Counted from the first letter of the stretch, positions 17,695 through 26,163 are shown. The stretch: DNA of 64,000 bases from Herpetosiphon sp042688385 (GCF_042688385.1 NZ_JBHUPY010000023.1:1-64000); one strand, 5' to 3'. Numbers and translations are program-made. The notes: a model not told the origin generated them from the sequence alone.

Positions 17695-19074
17695 ATGACG
17701 GTTAAGATGTTACCCGGCCCCAAAGGAACGCGCCTTGGGGGCAGTCGGCGCGATTTGCAAAAATACGGCCCGTTGGGCTTTTTCGAATATCTGGCCAGCT
17801 ACGGTGATTTTACAACCTGTCGTGTGGGGCCGTTTCGCGTTTATCTGGTGAACGATCCCAATGGGATTCAAGAGCTGTTGGTGGCCAATCGCGATAAAGT
17901 GCGCAAAAATGCTGGCGATCGCGAGTTGCTTTCGCGCTTTTTGGGCAATGGCTTGCTTAGCAACGATGGCGCTGATCATCAAAAGCAGCGCAAACTGGTA
18001 CAGCCCGCATTTCACATGAAGCGGATTCAGGCCTACGCTGAAACCATGGTTGAGCACACCGAAGCTATGCTCAAACGTTGGCACGATGGGGCGATTCTGG
18101 ATATGGATCAGGCCATGATGGAATTGACCCTAACGATTGTGACCAAGACGCTATTCAATGCAGACATCAGCGAGCAAGAAGTTCGCCAAGTTAGCCAAGC
18201 CTTGGAAGATATTCAGGTCAATTTCACGATTATTTCCGAGCAAGCTGTGCCCTTGCCGCGCTGGGTGCCAACTCGCGCCAATCGGGCCTTGGAGCATGCC
18301 AGCAAGCAAATTGACCAAGTGGTGCAGCGCGTCATTCGCGAACGCCGAGCAAGCGGCGAAGACACAGGCGATCTGTTGTCGATGTTGTTGCTTTCGATCG
18401 ACGATGGCAACGGCCAAGGCATGACCGACCAACAAGTGCGCGATGAAGTGGTGACCCTGTTTTTGGCTGGCCACGAAACGACCGCCAATACCTTGACTTG
18501 GTGTAGTTATTTGCTTGGCAAACATCCTGAGGTACGCCAACGCTTGCAAGCAGAGGTTGACGAGGTGCTGCAAGGTCGCTCGGTAACCTTGCAAGATTTG
18601 CAAAAATTGCCCTATACCGAAATGGTGATCAAAGAAGTCTTGCGCATGTATCCGCCAGCTTATGCCTTGAGTGCCCGCGTGCCAACCGAAAATATTACGG
18701 TGCTTGGGCAAACGATTACACCACGTCAAGCAGCCATGGTTTCGCCTTATGCAATGCACCATAATCCGCGCTATTGGCCCGAGCCAGAACGCTTCGACCC
18801 TGAACGCTTTAGCGCGGAGCAAGAACGGGCACGGCATAAATATGCCTATATTCCGTTTGGCGCAGGCTCGCGGGTTTGTATTGGCAACGTATTTGCCATG
18901 ATGGAAGCCCAATTGTTGTTGGCAACAATAATGCAGCATTATGATTTCACCCTTGACCCAACCCAGCGCGTCGAGTATGATCCGCAAATTACGCTTGGGG
19001 TGAAGCATGGGCTGCGGGTGCGCTTGGCCCAACGTCAATTAGCCGAGCAAAGCCTTGAATTTGCAAAAAGTTGA
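17695..19074 (+). CDS. Cytochrome P450
   Basis: A 459-residue soluble P450 monooxygenase. The I-helix oxygen-binding motif AGHETT is at residues 258-263, the K-helix ExxR at Glu314-Arg317, and the haem loop FGAGSRVCIG has the Cys ligand at residue 395. The N-terminus has the Pro/Gly-rich PGPKGTRLGG and no membrane anchor. The overall pattern (LPYTEMVIKEVLRMYPPAY, long AGHETTAN...) is closest to CYP4/CYP102-like fatty-acid hydroxylases or terpenoid-acting bacterial P450s, so a hydrophobic substrate is plausible. No ferredoxin or reductase is adjacent. The promoter of the downstream tRNA overlaps the end of this gene. Confidence 0.95.
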   Translation: MTVKMLPGPKGTRLGGSRRDLQKYGPLGFFEYLASYGDFTTCRVGPFRVYLVNDPNGIQELLVANRDKVRKNAGDRELLSRFLGNGLLSNDGADHQKQRKLVQPAFHMKRIQAYAETMVEHTEAMLKRWHDGAILDMDQAMMELTLTIVTKTLFNADISEQEVRQVSQALEDIQVNFTIISEQAVPLPRWVPTRANRALEHASKQIDQVVQRVIRERRASGEDTGDLLSMLLLSIDDGNGQGMTDQQVRDEVVTLFLAGHETTANTLTWCSYLLGKHPEVRQRLQAEVDEVLQGRSVTLQDLQKLPYTEMVIKEVLRMYPPAYALSARVPTENITVLGQTITPRQAAMVSPYAMHHNPRYWPEPERFDPERFSAEQERARHKYAYIPFGAGSRVCIGNVFAMMEAQLLLATIMQHYDFTLDPTQRVEYDPQITLGVKHGLRVRLAQRQLAEQSLEFAKS

Positions 19075-19089
19075 GAGCTATGGTAGTAT
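19061..19089 (+). promoter_or_regulatory. Promoter of tRNA-Val
   Basis: TTGCAA (19061-19066), a 17-bp spacer and TAGTAT (19084-19089) lie 13 bp before the mature tRNA 5' end. The -35 box lies inside the last codons of the P450 gene, whose stop is at 19072-19074. Confidence 0.6.
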
Positions 19090-19101
19090 ACGCGGGCGCG
19101 T

Positions 19102-19178
19102 GGGCAGTTAGCTCAGTTGGTTAGAGCGCCACGTTGACATCGTGGAGGTCACTGGTTCGAGTCCAGTACCGCCCACCA
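19102..19178 (+). tRNA. tRNA-Val (anticodon GAC)
   Basis: The 77-nt sequence folds as a cloverleaf: acceptor GGGCAGT/ACCGCCC, D-arm GCTC...GAGC, anticodon stem CCACG/CGTGG with loop TTGACAT (anticodon GAC, reading GUC/GUU), variable AGGTC, T-arm ACTGG/CCAGT, discriminator A and encoded CCA. The acceptor stem has one A5-C68 mismatch, the other six pairs being good. A rho-independent terminator follows immediately. Confidence 0.95.
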
Positions 19179-19183
19179 CTCGC

Positions 19184-19212
19184 AATCGCCCTCAACGAGG
19201 GCGATTTTTTTT
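19184..19212 (+). terminator. Rho-independent terminator of tRNA-Val
   Basis: AATCGCCCTC / GAGGGCGATT forms a stem of about 10 bp with an AAC loop, followed by eight T (19205-19212). Textbook intrinsic terminator directly after the tRNA. Confidence 0.93.
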
Positions 19213-19275
19213 GTGTATGGTTTTGCGGTGGTTTTGCCCTTTGAGAGTAGCAATAATCTAGCAAGGAGTTCTGGC

Positions 19276-20961
19276 ATGAGTTTGAAAATTGACCCACGCG
19301 ATTGGGCCACAGTTCAGCCCTACTACGATGCACTTGCCGCTGAGGAGCTTTCGGCTGAAAATGCAACCGCGTGGTTAAGCCGTTGGAGCGAGTTAGAAGC
19401 CCATCTGCAAGAATTTGGCTTTAGTGCCTATCGCGCGATGACCGAAAATACCCAAGATAAAGCTGCTGAAGAGCTGTATCTTTACACCATCGAGGAGCTT
19501 ACTCCTAAATCCAAGGTGGCTGGTCAAGTGCTGAAAGAAAAATTATTGGCGCTTGATGCAGCAATCTTCCCCGCCGAAATGCAGGAAATGCTGCGCCGGG
19601 TTCGGGCCGAAGCCGATTTATTCCGCGAAGAAAACGTGCCCTTGCTAACCGAAGTTGATCGCTTGAGCGCTGAATTTAGCAAGCTGATGGGTGCAATGAG
19701 CGTCGAATGGCAAGGTGAAACCTTGACCATGCAAGCAGTATTTAAGCTGTTGAACGACCCTGATCGCAGCGTGCGTGAAGCTGCATGGCGGGTCTATCAC
19801 AGCCGCTTCTTGCAAGATCGGGCTGCATTCAACGAAATTTATCTTAAGCAACTTAAGCTGCGCCGCCAAATTGCTGCCAACGCCAACAAAGCCAGCTATT
19901 TGGATTATGTCTGGGATTTGTATGGCCGCTTCGACTATACGCCCGCCGATTGCCGCACCTTCCACGATGCGATTGAGCATGAAGTTGTGCCTTTGGTTGA
20001 AAAATGGTTGACCGTGCGCCAACAAGAGTTAGGTGTTGAGAGCTTGCGGCCTTGGGATATTGCGGTCGATTCGCAATCGCGCCCAGCCTTGACCCCGTTC
20101 CAAAATGCTGATGAGCTGGAAAGCGTCTGCCAAACCATCTTCGATCAAGTTGATCCAGAGTTGGGTGCGCAATACACCCGTATGCGCGATGGCTGGCTCG
20201 ATTTGGCATCGCGGCCTGGCAAAGCACCTGGCGGCTATTGTGGCGGCATGTTTGTCTCCAAAGTTCCCTATATTTTCATGAATGCGGTTGGTACTCACGA
20301 CGATGTGCAAACGATGTTGCACGAAGGTGGCCATGCCTTCCACTTTATGGAATCATCGGCAACCAACGACATCATTTGGAATTACGATGGGCCGACTGAG
20401 TTTTGCGAAGTGGCCTCGATGGCGATGGAATTGTTGGCAGCACCCTATTTGGCCAAGGATAAAGGTGGTTTCTACAGCGAAGCCGATGCTCGGCGCGCCC
20501 GGGCTGAGCACCTGTGGAGCACCCTCAAATTCTTGCCCTACATGGCGACCGTCGATGCCTTCCAACACTGGGTGTATATTGAAGCGCCAGAAGATGTGAC
20601 CGCCGAGCAGCTTGACGCTGTTTGGAAAGATCTCTACGAACGCTTTATGAGCGGCGTTGATTGGAGCGGCTTGGAGGATGTGCATACCACTGGCTGGCAT
20701 CGCAAACAGCACATTTTCGAAGCGCCATTGTATTACGTTGAATATGGCTTGGCCCAATTGGGCGCGTTGCAAGTTTGGCGTAATGCCATGAAGGATCAAG
20801 CGCAAGCAGTGGCGCAATATCGTTCGGCTTTGGCCTTGGGCAATACCAAGCCGTTGAGCCAATTGTTTGCCGCAGCTGGGGCAAAATTTGCCTTCGATCG
20901 CGAAACGGTTGGCGAATTGGCGCGCTTAACTGATACCCATCTCACCGCACTCCACGATTAA
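19276..20961 (+). CDS. M3-family oligoendopeptidase F-like metallopeptidase
   Basis: A 561-residue zinc peptidase that would cut short peptides in the cytoplasm. The zinc motif HEGGHAFHF (HExxH form, about residues 360-368) and the downstream Glu in TEFCEVASMAMELL are present; the PFSGIRG-like active-site loops are represented by KAPGGYCGGM. I start at ATG 19276, with AAGGAG 7 nt upstream and the family-like opening SLKIDPRDWATVQPYYDAL; the longer in-frame start at 19213 begins within the tRNA terminator and is unlikely. It is a single-gene unit followed by a hairpin-forming repeat with a T-run. Confidence 0.92.
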   Translation: MSLKIDPRDWATVQPYYDALAAEELSAENATAWLSRWSELEAHLQEFGFSAYRAMTENTQDKAAEELYLYTIEELTPKSKVAGQVLKEKLLALDAAIFPAEMQEMLRRVRAEADLFREENVPLLTEVDRLSAEFSKLMGAMSVEWQGETLTMQAVFKLLNDPDRSVREAAWRVYHSRFLQDRAAFNEIYLKQLKLRRQIAANANKASYLDYVWDLYGRFDYTPADCRTFHDAIEHEVVPLVEKWLTVRQQELGVESLRPWDIAVDSQSRPALTPFQNADELESVCQTIFDQVDPELGAQYTRMRDGWLDLASRPGKAPGGYCGGMFVSKVPYIFMNAVGTHDDVQTMLHEGGHAFHFMESSATNDIIWNYDGPTEFCEVASMAMELLAAPYLAKDKGGFYSEADARRARAEHLWSTLKFLPYMATVDAFQHWVYIEAPEDVTAEQLDAVWKDLYERFMSGVDWSGLEDVHTTGWHRKQHIFEAPLYYVEYGLAQLGALQVWRNAMKDQAQAVAQYRSALALGNTKPLSQLFAAAGAKFAFDRETVGELARLTDTHLTALHD

Positions 20962-21365
20962 TTGAATAGAGTCTCCCCTCACCCCAACCCCTCGCCCATT
21001 GCACGCGGGCGAGGGGCTTTTTGTTTAAGCTATTCCAAAGCCAATGAACATTTTTAGCCACGAATGGCTGTTGGCTATAGAAACCGCGAAGGACGCGAAG
21101 GACACGAAGAATTGTTTTTTAGCCACAGATTTATTTGATTATTATTCCCCAAAGCCAATAGCCATCCGTTCTCTGCGCCTCTGCGTTAAAACCTGCCCCC
21201 TGATCGCTGGCCCCTCTTTTGGCTATCGATTTGTGTCTTCTGCCTTTTAACTTTTACTTCATCCCTCATCCTTCATAATTCATAATTCAATAACTAGTCG
21301 CTCGCCATATCATGGGTATAATTACTCATTAATAGAACGAATTAATTAAATGACGAGGCCAATAT
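20962..21365. repeat. Intergenic repeats: half GC-rich element and several short repeat families
   Basis: No gene. At 20974-21021 is a half copy of the GC-rich element whose arms CCCCTCGCCC / GGGCGAGGGG are followed by CTTTTTG, so it could terminate the M3 peptidase transcript. Then come 'ggctgttggctatag' (21066-21080), 'cgcgaaggacgcgaaggacacgaag' words (21086-21110), 'ctctgcgcctctgcgttaaaa' (21171-21191) and 'catccctcatccttcataatt' (21256-21276), each a member of a family found elsewhere in the window. TATAAT at 21317-21322 may serve the next gene. Confidence 0.75.
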
Positions 21366-21815
21366 ATGGAAGATAAACCTCAAGGCTGTTTATGGTGCGA
21401 TTATCGCGGGCCAGTCATTGCTGGCGAAATTATTAGCGTGGTCAATCCGCAAGTGACCTTGCAGCATGAGCTACGGCGTTGCCCAGAATGCAAGGCGACC
21501 ATGGTGGATATTCGCTGGCCCGACCGGATTGTGCGGCGCAAAGTGCGCGAATCGCCACGGCGTTTTCGGCGCTCGCTATGGGTGATTGTTTATCCGGTGG
21601 AATGTGCTTGGTGTGGCAGCCACAACACTGATGCCTATGAAGTCAATGCGACGGTCTCGAATCCGGTAAGCACGCGTTTTAAGTATGATATTTATCGTTG
21701 CCTTGATTGCGAGCGCCCGAACGCAATTTCCTATTTGGGCGAAGTCTATGTGCATCGGGCCGATCAAGACAAAGAATTCTTTTCGTTGTGGCATTTAGAC
21801 CCAGATGTTGAGTAA
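21366..21815 (+). CDS. Hypothetical protein with two zinc-ribbon-like CxxC pairs
   Basis: 149 residues of unknown function. Four CxxC pairs are visible: CLWC (residues 9-12), CPEC (about 39-42), CAWC (about 81-84) and CLDC (about 114-117), arranged as two ribbons of similar spacing, which suggests two structural zinc sites. The linker is rich in Arg (RIVRRKVRESPRRFRRSL). There is no signal peptide or membrane segment. GAGG lies 8 nt before the ATG, and TATAAT at 21317-21322 is a possible -10. It could bind nucleic acid or protein, but there is no direct evidence. It lies upstream of, and is probably separate from, the cytochrome bc operon. Confidence 0.75.
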   Translation: MEDKPQGCLWCDYRGPVIAGEIISVVNPQVTLQHELRRCPECKATMVDIRWPDRIVRRKVRESPRRFRRSLWVIVYPVECAWCGSHNTDAYEVNATVSNPVSTRFKYDIYRCLDCERPNAISYLGEVYVHRADQDKEFFSLWHLDPDVE

Positions 21816-21922
21816 AGCAGCGCAGGCGAGGAGCTGAAAAAACTGCTAAAGTAGCTAAAAACTGGCATGGTCGGATTGCGAAATAGGCCTTTATAAAGGC
21901 AAAAAATCGCTGTGGTATGCGT

Positions 21923-21952
21923 TTGACGCTCCTTTGTGCAATGTGTTACAAT
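21923..21952 (+). promoter_or_regulatory. Promoter of the cytochrome bc operon
   Basis: TTGACG (21923-21928), an 18-bp spacer and TACAAT (21947-21952) give a good sigma-70-type match about 95 bp upstream of the Rieske gene. A second TTGACA at 21993-21998 has no matching -10. The Rieske ribosome binding site (taggag, 22032-22037) follows. Confidence 0.65.
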
Positions 21953-22046
21953 ACCGAGTGACCCCGCCTCAGCGTCTGTGCGCGGTATTTTTTTGACATT
22001 GCCACGATATCCAAACGACAACCAAGGCGGCTAGGAGAACCGAATA

Positions 22047-22766
22047 ATGGCTGAAAACCCGAAACAATCTGGAGGGCGGCGGATCGTCTCTCAGGCCGAA
22101 GCAGAGGCGGTGGCTGCCAAAGCAGGCGTTAGCCCTGTTACTCGTACCAAAGTTGGCAAGCCGGTTGGCGAGCGGCAAGGACTCAATCGGCGCGAATTTA
22201 TGGCCTATGCGACGGCTGGCTCAATGGCTGTGTTAACGGCACTTGGGCTTGGTAGCATTGTTGCGCCCAGCAAAGACGACGAGTTAATCAATGAATTGAC
22301 TGGTGGTGCCGACTGGGTTACTGGCGGTTTTGCCTACCCACGGATCAAAGCAGGCCAGTTTGGCGGTAAATTTACGCTTGCTCGCGCTGGCGATAGCTAC
22401 ACCGCTGAAGAAGCACCAGAATTAAATGCTGCTGGTAAATTTTACATTGTTAAGGTTGATAAAACCAAAGGTGCAGCTGAAAACGGGATCGTTTCAACCA
22501 ACGATAACGAGGTTGGGGTCGAAACCAGCGATGGCGGATATTTGATTGCAATCTATCAAGTATGTACCCACTTGGGCTGTTTGATTCCGTTCCAAGCTTC
22601 ACAAAATCGCTTTATCTGCCCATGTCATGGCTCGACGTTTGAACGTAACAGCCATTACGTGCTTGGCCCAGCGCCCCGGAACCTTGATCAGTTTCCGGTT
22701 ACTTTAGAAGATGGCGCATTGGTAGTAGACACTGGGAAAAAGAAGACGGGTCTAACTCACGGCTAG
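22047..22766 (+). CDS. qcrA: Rieske iron-sulphur protein of a cytochrome bc complex
   Basis: 239 residues carrying a [2Fe-2S] Rieske cluster that takes one electron from quinol. Cluster ligands are in CTHLGC (residues 173-178) and CPCHG (residues 191-195). The N-terminus has a twin-arginine signal-anchor: Arg48-Arg49 in NRREFMAYATAG followed by a hydrophobic helix (about 58-73), preceded by an unusually long, charged cytoplasmic stretch of about 47 residues. The cluster domain would lie outside the cytoplasmic membrane. It is the first gene of an operon with cytochrome b (27 bp gap), a diheme cytochrome c and a membrane protein. Such operons feed a periplasmic or membrane cytochrome c oxidase. 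Confidence 0.94.
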   Translation: MAENPKQSGGRRIVSQAEAEAVAAKAGVSPVTRTKVGKPVGERQGLNRREFMAYATAGSMAVLTALGLGSIVAPSKDDELINELTGGADWVTGGFAYPRIKAGQFGGKFTLARAGDSYTAEEAPELNAAGKFYIVKVDKTKGAAENGIVSTNDNEVGVETSDGGYLIAIYQVCTHLGCLIPFQASQNRFICPCHGSTFERNSHYVLGPAPRNLDQFPVTLEDGALVVDTGKKKTGLTHG

Positions 22767-22793
22767 TTTACCCAGTCACGAAGGAGTTTCCGT

Positions 22794-24482
22794 ATGGCTG
22801 TATCGCCTGAAAGCAAGCGCAAGGGCTTGGGTGGCTGGCTAACCGAGGTAGGCCGCTCGTTCTTCCCTTCGATGGGCGCACGTGAGTGGCGCGAAACCCT
22901 GCGTGGGGGGCCAGCACCACGTCCCAACCCACGGATGCGGGTGCACTCGAATAGTTTTTGGTATCACATTCGTCCCCGTTCGTTATCTGAAGAAGCAACC
23001 GCATGGTATTACACCATGGGGCTTGGCTGGATGTCGTTTTTCTTCTTTGTACTTGAGGCGATTACTGGTCTCGTTTTGATGATCTATTATTCGCCATCGC
23101 CCAATGAAGCCTATGCGACCATGACCCAGATTATGAACGACGTGCCGTTGGGCGGCCTGATGCGGAATATTCACCGCTTGGGCGCGCACTTTATGGTTGC
23201 AGTGGTGATTTTGCACATGCTGCGAACCTATTTTACGGCTTCGTATAAAGCTCCGCGCCAGTTTATCTGGTTTACGGGCATGCTGCTGCTCTTTATGACG
23301 CTGTTGTTGTCGTTCTCTGGCTATCTCTTGCCATGGGACCAATTGGCGTTCTGGGCGGTGACGATTGGTTCGTCGATGGCTGACGCAGCACCTGGGGTTG
23401 GGCCGGCAATTGGCCGCTTGCTCCGTGGCGGCGCAGAAATTGGCGCTGGCGCACTCTTGCGCTTCTACTTGTTGCACATCTTTATGTTGCCAATGCTGAC
23501 GATTATTTTCATCAGTATTCACTATTATGCAGTGCGCAAGCAAGAAATTTCGCCAATTCACGAATTGTTTGAAAACAAAAAACCAACCAAGCGCAAAATT
23601 CCTTTCTTGCCCGACCAAGTGTTCTTTGAGTTGGCAGTGATTGTGGTTTTGACCTTTACCTTTATCTTTATCAACAACTTCTTCTGGGATGCCAAGCTGG
23701 AAAATCACGCCAACGCCTTGGAAACTCCCCAACACACCCAAGCTCCATGGTACTTCTTCTGGTTGCAAGGGATGTTGAAGCTTGGCGATAAGATCGTTTG
23801 GGGCTTGGGCATCGCTGGGATTATCTTCGGCGCACTGTTCCTCTTGCCATACATCGATCGCAACCCTTCACGCCGCTTCAAAGATCGCAAATTTGCGGTT
23901 GCTGGCGGCATTGTTTCGTTGATCGTCTTTGTTGTCGTTTCGTATGGTGGCTTGCCCGCCTTCGGGATTCAAAAAGTCGGTTCGAACGAATTGGCCGTTT
24001 CGTATGTGCCAGTTGAAGGCGAAGGTCGCGTGATGGAAGTGCCATTCGACCAAGTGCCGCAAGAAAAATTCGTTTATAAAGTCTATTACGATGCAACCAA
24101 AGATGCCTTTGTTGAAGGCGAATTTGGGGTAGCTGAAGGCCCAGCGCCAGAAGCCCTCTCGCCAGTCTTCAAAGAAATGCTGCTTGAACTCAAACACGAC
24201 GTGCAAAAATGGGCCGAATATGACGTGCTGTTTGTTCGCCCAACGGTTACTTTAACGATCGAGCCATGGCTCTATCAACAAGATACCGATGCTGCCGAAT
24301 TCTCAACAGCAGTTGATGGGCTTCTGCAAAAACGTGTAACCTTGGATATGGAATGGACGACGGCGGGTTACGACGCAGACGGTAATTTGGTCGAAACTCC
24401 CGAAAAGAGCCGCTATACCCAATATAAATTCCTCAACCGGAATGGGGTTGTTCACGTTGGCGATACGGAACCACGAAACTAA
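22794..24482 (+). CDS. qcrB: Cytochrome b of a bc/b6f-type complex, with long C-terminal extension
   Basis: 562 residues. The N-terminal part is b6-like: haem-ligand His pairs occur in NIHRLGAH...VILHML (14-residue spacing) and LLHIFMLP...ISIHYY (15-residue spacing, as in b6 proteins), followed by RKQEISPIHEL. A subunit IV-like part is fused after it (PFLPDQVFFELAV, then PWYFFWLQGMLKL). The quinol-oxidation-site motif PEWY is here APWY (residues 317-320), lacking the glutamate. After the last helix (about residue 385) comes an extra soluble region of about 160 residues (from VSYVPVEGEGRVMEV) with no motif I recognise. It follows the Rieske gene by 27 bp; GGAG precedes the ATG. Confidence 0.94.
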   Translation: MAVSPESKRKGLGGWLTEVGRSFFPSMGAREWRETLRGGPAPRPNPRMRVHSNSFWYHIRPRSLSEEATAWYYTMGLGWMSFFFFVLEAITGLVLMIYYSPSPNEAYATMTQIMNDVPLGGLMRNIHRLGAHFMVAVVILHMLRTYFTASYKAPRQFIWFTGMLLLFMTLLLSFSGYLLPWDQLAFWAVTIGSSMADAAPGVGPAIGRLLRGGAEIGAGALLRFYLLHIFMLPMLTIIFISIHYYAVRKQEISPIHELFENKKPTKRKIPFLPDQVFFELAVIVVLTFTFIFINNFFWDAKLENHANALETPQHTQAPWYFFWLQGMLKLGDKIVWGLGIAGIIFGALFLLPYIDRNPSRRFKDRKFAVAGGIVSLIVFVVVSYGGLPAFGIQKVGSNELAVSYVPVEGEGRVMEVPFDQVPQEKFVYKVYYDATKDAFVEGEFGVAEGPAPEALSPVFKEMLLELKHDVQKWAEYDVLFVRPTVTLTIEPWLYQQDTDAAEFSTAVDGLLQKRVTLDMEWTTAGYDADGNLVETPEKSRYTQYKFLNRNGVVHVGDTEPRN

Positions 24483-24492
24483 GTTTTTTATC

Positions 24493-24520
24493 CACGGCCT
24501 ACGTTGCTGCGTGGGCCGTG
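24493..24520 (+). other. Intercistronic hairpin, cytochrome b - cytochrome c
   Basis: CACGGCCTACG (24493-24503) and CGTGGGCCGTG (24510-24520) pair over 11 bp (one G-T) around a 6-nt loop. No T-run follows, and the cytochrome c ribosome binding site is about 10 nt downstream. It probably affects mRNA processing, stability or the stoichiometry of the subunits. Confidence 0.65.
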
Positions 24521-24541
24521 TCGAATAAGGAAACACGTCCT

Positions 24542-25402
24542 ATGACGAAAAACATTGCAGTTTCGCTGCTGTTTACCCTCGCAACAGTTGCCTTGCTTGG
24601 CTTTATCTGGATTGGCCAAACGAATGATCGTTTGGCTGCCACGAATTTGCGCCAAGATGCTTTGCAATTGGAGTTCGGGCAGCGCAACTACGAACAATAT
24701 TGTGCCACCTGCCACGGTTTGGCTGGCGAAGGCCAAGGCCCAGGCAACAAAGGTGCTCCTAAGCTTTCCGATTTGCAAGGTCGCTTAGGCCCAGGCACCG
24801 AAGCGTTTACCCGCGAAAACGGGATTCAGAAAAAATATGGCTCATTGCGCAACTATGTCGAAGGTATTATTGCCTATGGCAAAACTGGCACGGCTATGCC
24901 TGCCTGGAAATTGCAAGGCATGCGCGATGACCAAATTAAAGCCATCGCTGCCTATGTGATGTCGATGCAAGGTGGCGCAATCTCGCCAGTCGCGCTTGAT
25001 TCAGCCAAATCGTGGGCTGCAACCACTGAAGCAGGCTTGCCACCAACCCCAACGCCAAACGAGCCACCATTGGATAATGCAGTGGCTGAAGCTGGCAAGC
25101 AAACCTTCAACACCTACTGTATCAGCTGCCACAACAAAACCGATGCTAGCGGCGCAGGCCCTGGTTTGGCAGGCTTGTTCGGCGAAACTGGTACCAAAGC
25201 CTTTGGCACAACCCTGCCTAACGGCAATCCAGTCAACGACGAAAATGTCTTAGATTGGATTACGAATGGTGGCGGCGGCCCAGGTGTTGGCCCAGATCCT
25301 CAAGATGGCGCTTCGTATGGGGCAATGCCACCCCAAGGCCAGATCCTTAGCGAAGATAAAATTCTCGAAGTTATCGCCTACTTGAAGACCTTGACTCGGT
25401 AA
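24542..25402 (+). CDS. Membrane-anchored diheme cytochrome c
   Basis: 286 residues with an uncleaved-type N-terminal helix (VSLLFTLATVALLGFIWI, residues 6-23) and two c-type haem sites, CATCH at residues 54-58 and CISCH at residues 193-197, each in its own cytochrome c domain (about 45-150 and 183-285) joined by a Pro-rich linker (LPPTPTPNEPPLDNA). Possible Met ligands follow each site (TAMPAWKL and GAMPPQG). As the third gene of the bc operon it is the likely electron acceptor from the Rieske protein. I chose ATG 24542, with AAGG 11 nt upstream, over an in-frame GTG at 24518 lying in the hairpin. Confidence 0.92.
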   Translation: MTKNIAVSLLFTLATVALLGFIWIGQTNDRLAATNLRQDALQLEFGQRNYEQYCATCHGLAGEGQGPGNKGAPKLSDLQGRLGPGTEAFTRENGIQKKYGSLRNYVEGIIAYGKTGTAMPAWKLQGMRDDQIKAIAAYVMSMQGGAISPVALDSAKSWAATTEAGLPPTPTPNEPPLDNAVAEAGKQTFNTYCISCHNKTDASGAGPGLAGLFGETGTKAFGTTLPNGNPVNDENVLDWITNGGGGPGVGPDPQDGASYGAMPPQGQILSEDKILEVIAYLKTLTR

Positions 25403-25409
25403 AGCACGC

Positions 25410-25435
25410 GCTGGCGATGGCATGCTGTCGCCAGC
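25410..25435 (+). other. Intercistronic hairpin, cytochrome c - membrane protein
   Basis: GCTGGCGA (25410-25417) and TCGCCAGC (25428-25435) form a perfect 8-bp stem with a 10-nt loop. It is the second such hairpin in this operon and is followed by a strong AAGGAGG ribosome binding site (25448-25454). Confidence 0.6.
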
Positions 25436-25462
25436 CTAAAAGCCTTCTAAGGAGGCCATTCA

Positions 25463-26143
25463 ATGAAAAAATGGTTGAATAACATAGGCGTGAGCATGCT
25501 TGACCTGGTCATCTTTGTGCCATTTGCCTTGGTTTACACCATCTTTGGCGCAATCTGGACGACCAGCAGCGGCCCATATATGGCTGGTGATCTCGCTACC
25601 GGATTGCAAGTTAAAAAAGATATTATGTACTACTTACTGTGGGCTTGTGCAATCGGCTATGCCGTATTGGCCAATACCATCGCTTTGTGGGGCAAAGCTG
25701 CGCGTGGTGGCTTGATTGCGTTCGTCGTTACCTTGGTGGTGATGGTTGCAGCCTTCTTTGGCTTGACCTTCGGGACCCAAGCCTTGTCGAATACGCTGCC
25801 AGCTTCGACCAAAGTGTTGAGCATCGCGATTGGCGATATTTTGGTCTTGTTGCCAGTTGTCACGGCCACAATCTTCTTCTTCATCGCTTGGATTGTGACC
25901 GGCTTTAGCAATCACTTGCGCGGCCAACCAGTTGCGCAAGGCTTTGTGCGCTTGGGCGTAGCCTTGATGGTTATTCCAGTTGTCCAGTTCTTGGTGATTG
26001 TGTTCTTGCCACGGTGGGACGACGAAGTGCGCGGGGTTGTGTTTGTGCACGCTATGAGCTTGGGCTTGCTCTGGGGCTTGTTCCTCGGCGGCGGGCTTGG
26101 CTCGAACTTGCGCAAGCGCAGCGAAACTCCTGCAACCGTCTAA
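25463..26143 (+). CDS. Unknown multi-pass membrane protein of the cytochrome bc operon
   Basis: 226 residues with about six hydrophobic segments (around residues 11-32, 52-72, 79-104, 120-150, 160-182 and 190-212) and short charged loops. I do not recognise the family. The strict operon position (60 bp after the diheme cytochrome c, AAGGAGG 8 nt before ATG, operon terminator 20 bp after its stop) suggests it is an accessory subunit or assembly factor of the quinol-oxidising complex. There are no CxxCH motifs and few His residues (one in FSNHLRG and one in VFVHAMSL), so haem binding is not obvious. Confidence 0.75.
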   Translation: MKKWLNNIGVSMLDLVIFVPFALVYTIFGAIWTTSSGPYMAGDLATGLQVKKDIMYYLLWACAIGYAVLANTIALWGKAARGGLIAFVVTLVVMVAAFFGLTFGTQALSNTLPASTKVLSIAIGDILVLLPVVTATIFFFIAWIVTGFSNHLRGQPVAQGFVRLGVALMVIPVVQFLVIVFLPRWDDEVRGVVFVHAMSLGLLWGLFLGGGLGSNLRKRSETPATV

Positions 26144-26163
26144 ATTACTTGCCTATTGGTATA

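Noticed and set aside
21950..21994. AATACCG/CGGTATT stem followed by seven T, resembling an attenuator before the Rieske gene
   Set aside because: The left arm overlaps the proposed -10 box, so it would not be transcribed from that promoter; the stem is short and the loop long.
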